Shown: positions 63,461 through 64,000 of the stretch, piece after piece
Numbering within the stretch: the first letter of the stretch is position 1
Layout of the letters: each line of letters opens with the position of its first letter
Assembly (NCBI GenBank): GCA_002401965.1
Contig: NVUR01000024.1
Location: 1 to 64,000, forward strand
Direction of reading: 5' to 3'
Length of the DNA: 64,000 nucleotides
DNA from: Alphaproteobacteria bacterium
GTDB lineage: Bacteria > Pseudomonadota > Alphaproteobacteria > Micavibrionales > Micavibrionaceae
Made by a program: the position numbers and the translations under genes
Notes under the pieces: model-generated
What the model saw: the letters and a program-made list of their open reading frames with translations, nothing else
What the model was told of the DNA's origin: nothing
Databases searched by the model: none

Positions 63461-64000
63461 ATGATGAATCGAGCTAAAGTTTTTTGTTTAAAATTATTAT
63501 TCTGCGTCACCGCAATGACGTTTTGTGCCTCTTCGCCCGTTCAGGCAGAAGGCAGCAGCAACAAAGAAAAGCCCCCGCCAATTTTCAACCTACCTGAAAT
63601 AGGTGACGCCAAGCGTGATAGAACAATGAAGAGTGTAAAATTCAAACCGTCCGCGGCCAAGAAAAAAGCGGAGAAGACAAAAGAAGAGCTAAAACTTGAA
63701 GACATCGAAGAGGCTGATGAAAACGAATCACTTGCCATTGAAGAAGAACAGGAAAAAAGCAAAGAGCAAAAACTTTGGGACAAATACAAAGCTCTGAAGG
63801 CTAAGGCTGAATCTGGTGAAAAACCAAAGGATAGCGACAAAAAGGACGGCAAGAAAAAGAAAGAAGATAACGATGATACGCCAGCACTAACAAAAGAGAA
63901 AAAAGAAGAAGCAAACAAAAAAGAGAAATCTACTGGTCTGAAAAGCATTGTTGATTCTTACAAAAATTCACAAAAAGGTAAGGGTAAATTGAATTCACGA
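63461..64000 (+). CDS. Secreted Lys/Glu-rich protein, cut by window end
   Basis: At least 180 codons from an ATG at 63461, open at the right edge. Signal peptide LKLLFCVTAMTFCASSPVQA. The mature part is very rich in Lys and Glu with low complexity and a predicted coil (KKKAEKTKEELKLEDIEEAD). A long frame on the opposite strand here is a shadow of this gene. Its family cannot be told without the end. Confidence 0.6.
   Translation, partial: MMNRAKVFCLKLLFCVTAMTFCASSPVQAEGSSNKEKPPPIFNLPEIGDAKRDRTMKSVKFKPSAAKKKAEKTKEELKLEDIEEADENESLAIEEEQEKSKEQKLWDKYKALKAKAESGEKPKDSDKKDGKKKKEDNDDTPALTKEKKEEANKKEKSTGLKSIVDSYKNSQKGKGKLNSR

Noticed and set aside
63541-63948. Long reading frame on the minus strand
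   Set aside because: It is Ser/Phe-rich and is the complement of the Lys/Glu-rich secreted gene, so it is a composition shadow.
1-64000. CRISPR array
   Set aside because: No regularly spaced direct repeats were seen.

Overview
The window looks like a chromosome segment of a moderately AT-rich alphaproteobacterium. Support: the F0 ATP synthase genes (atpI-atpB-atpE-atpF'-atpF) stand apart from F1, the b' subunit is present, 5-aminolevulinate synthase (C4 haem route) is present, mutY diverges from DUF721, pyruvate phosphate dikinase and FabI are present, and bolA/dnaJ-like/cobS are adjacent. A Micavibrionales- or Rhodospirillales-like lineage is a guess. I found no tRNA, rRNA, CRISPR array or intact insertion sequence.

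Layout. 1-377: no intact gene; perhaps the tail of an IS3-type transposase. 378-2929: RHH protein, bolA, J-domain protein, cobS (no cobT beside it). 3020-7409: accessory block with a secreted esterase-LamG protein, an exosortase with a one-TM companion, and a GT4 glycosyltransferase, opposite a UDP-sugar epimerase (7641). 8606-13518: signalling block with a double-receiver protein facing an operon of LivJ-like periplasmic binding protein, LOV/PAS histidine kinase and single-domain receiver. 13694-25618: an unknown secreted protein and mutY on the minus strand; DUF721, efp, suhB, OmpA-like, dsbA, smc and the F0 genes on the plus strand. 25736-33251: proA, nadD, a candidate small RNA, rsfS, rlmH, envC-like, ctpA, divergent polysaccharide deacetylase, rppH. 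33355-42866: xseB-ispA-dxs, a small orphan pair, HAD phosphatase, sppA, aroC, a small HicA-like ORF, a thioesterase, fabI. 43062-50127: a large orphan, 17 kDa-antigen lipoprotein, pdxH, htpG, a cysteine-rich secreted protein, a catalytically degenerate zincin, and a 58-residue YjfB-like gene. 50202-64000: hemA, a degenerate PfkB protein, a TetR/COQ9-like protein, adenosine kinase, secreted orphans, a macro-like protein whose start overlaps that of a divergent family 5 binding protein, GT9, ygfZ, ppdK, GNAT, and a Lys/Glu-rich secreted protein running off the right edge.

How it fits together. Much of the window is core housekeeping: isoprenoid precursors (ispA, dxs), chromosome condensation (smc), proton-motive ATP synthesis, ribosome maturation (rsfS, rlmH, efp) and envelope maintenance (envC-like, ctpA, sppA, OmpA-like, dsbA). 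The most interesting parts are the accessory block and the signalling block between 3 and 13.5 kb. The histidine kinase carries a PAS domain that keeps the LOV photochemical cysteine and three of the four flavin-contacting polar residues, and is co-encoded with a periplasmic ligand-binding protein that has no transporter beside it. This suggests a two-input (light plus ligand) phosphorelay. The exosortase locus shows Cys/Arg/His spacing with an atypical active-site context and an unrecognised partner.
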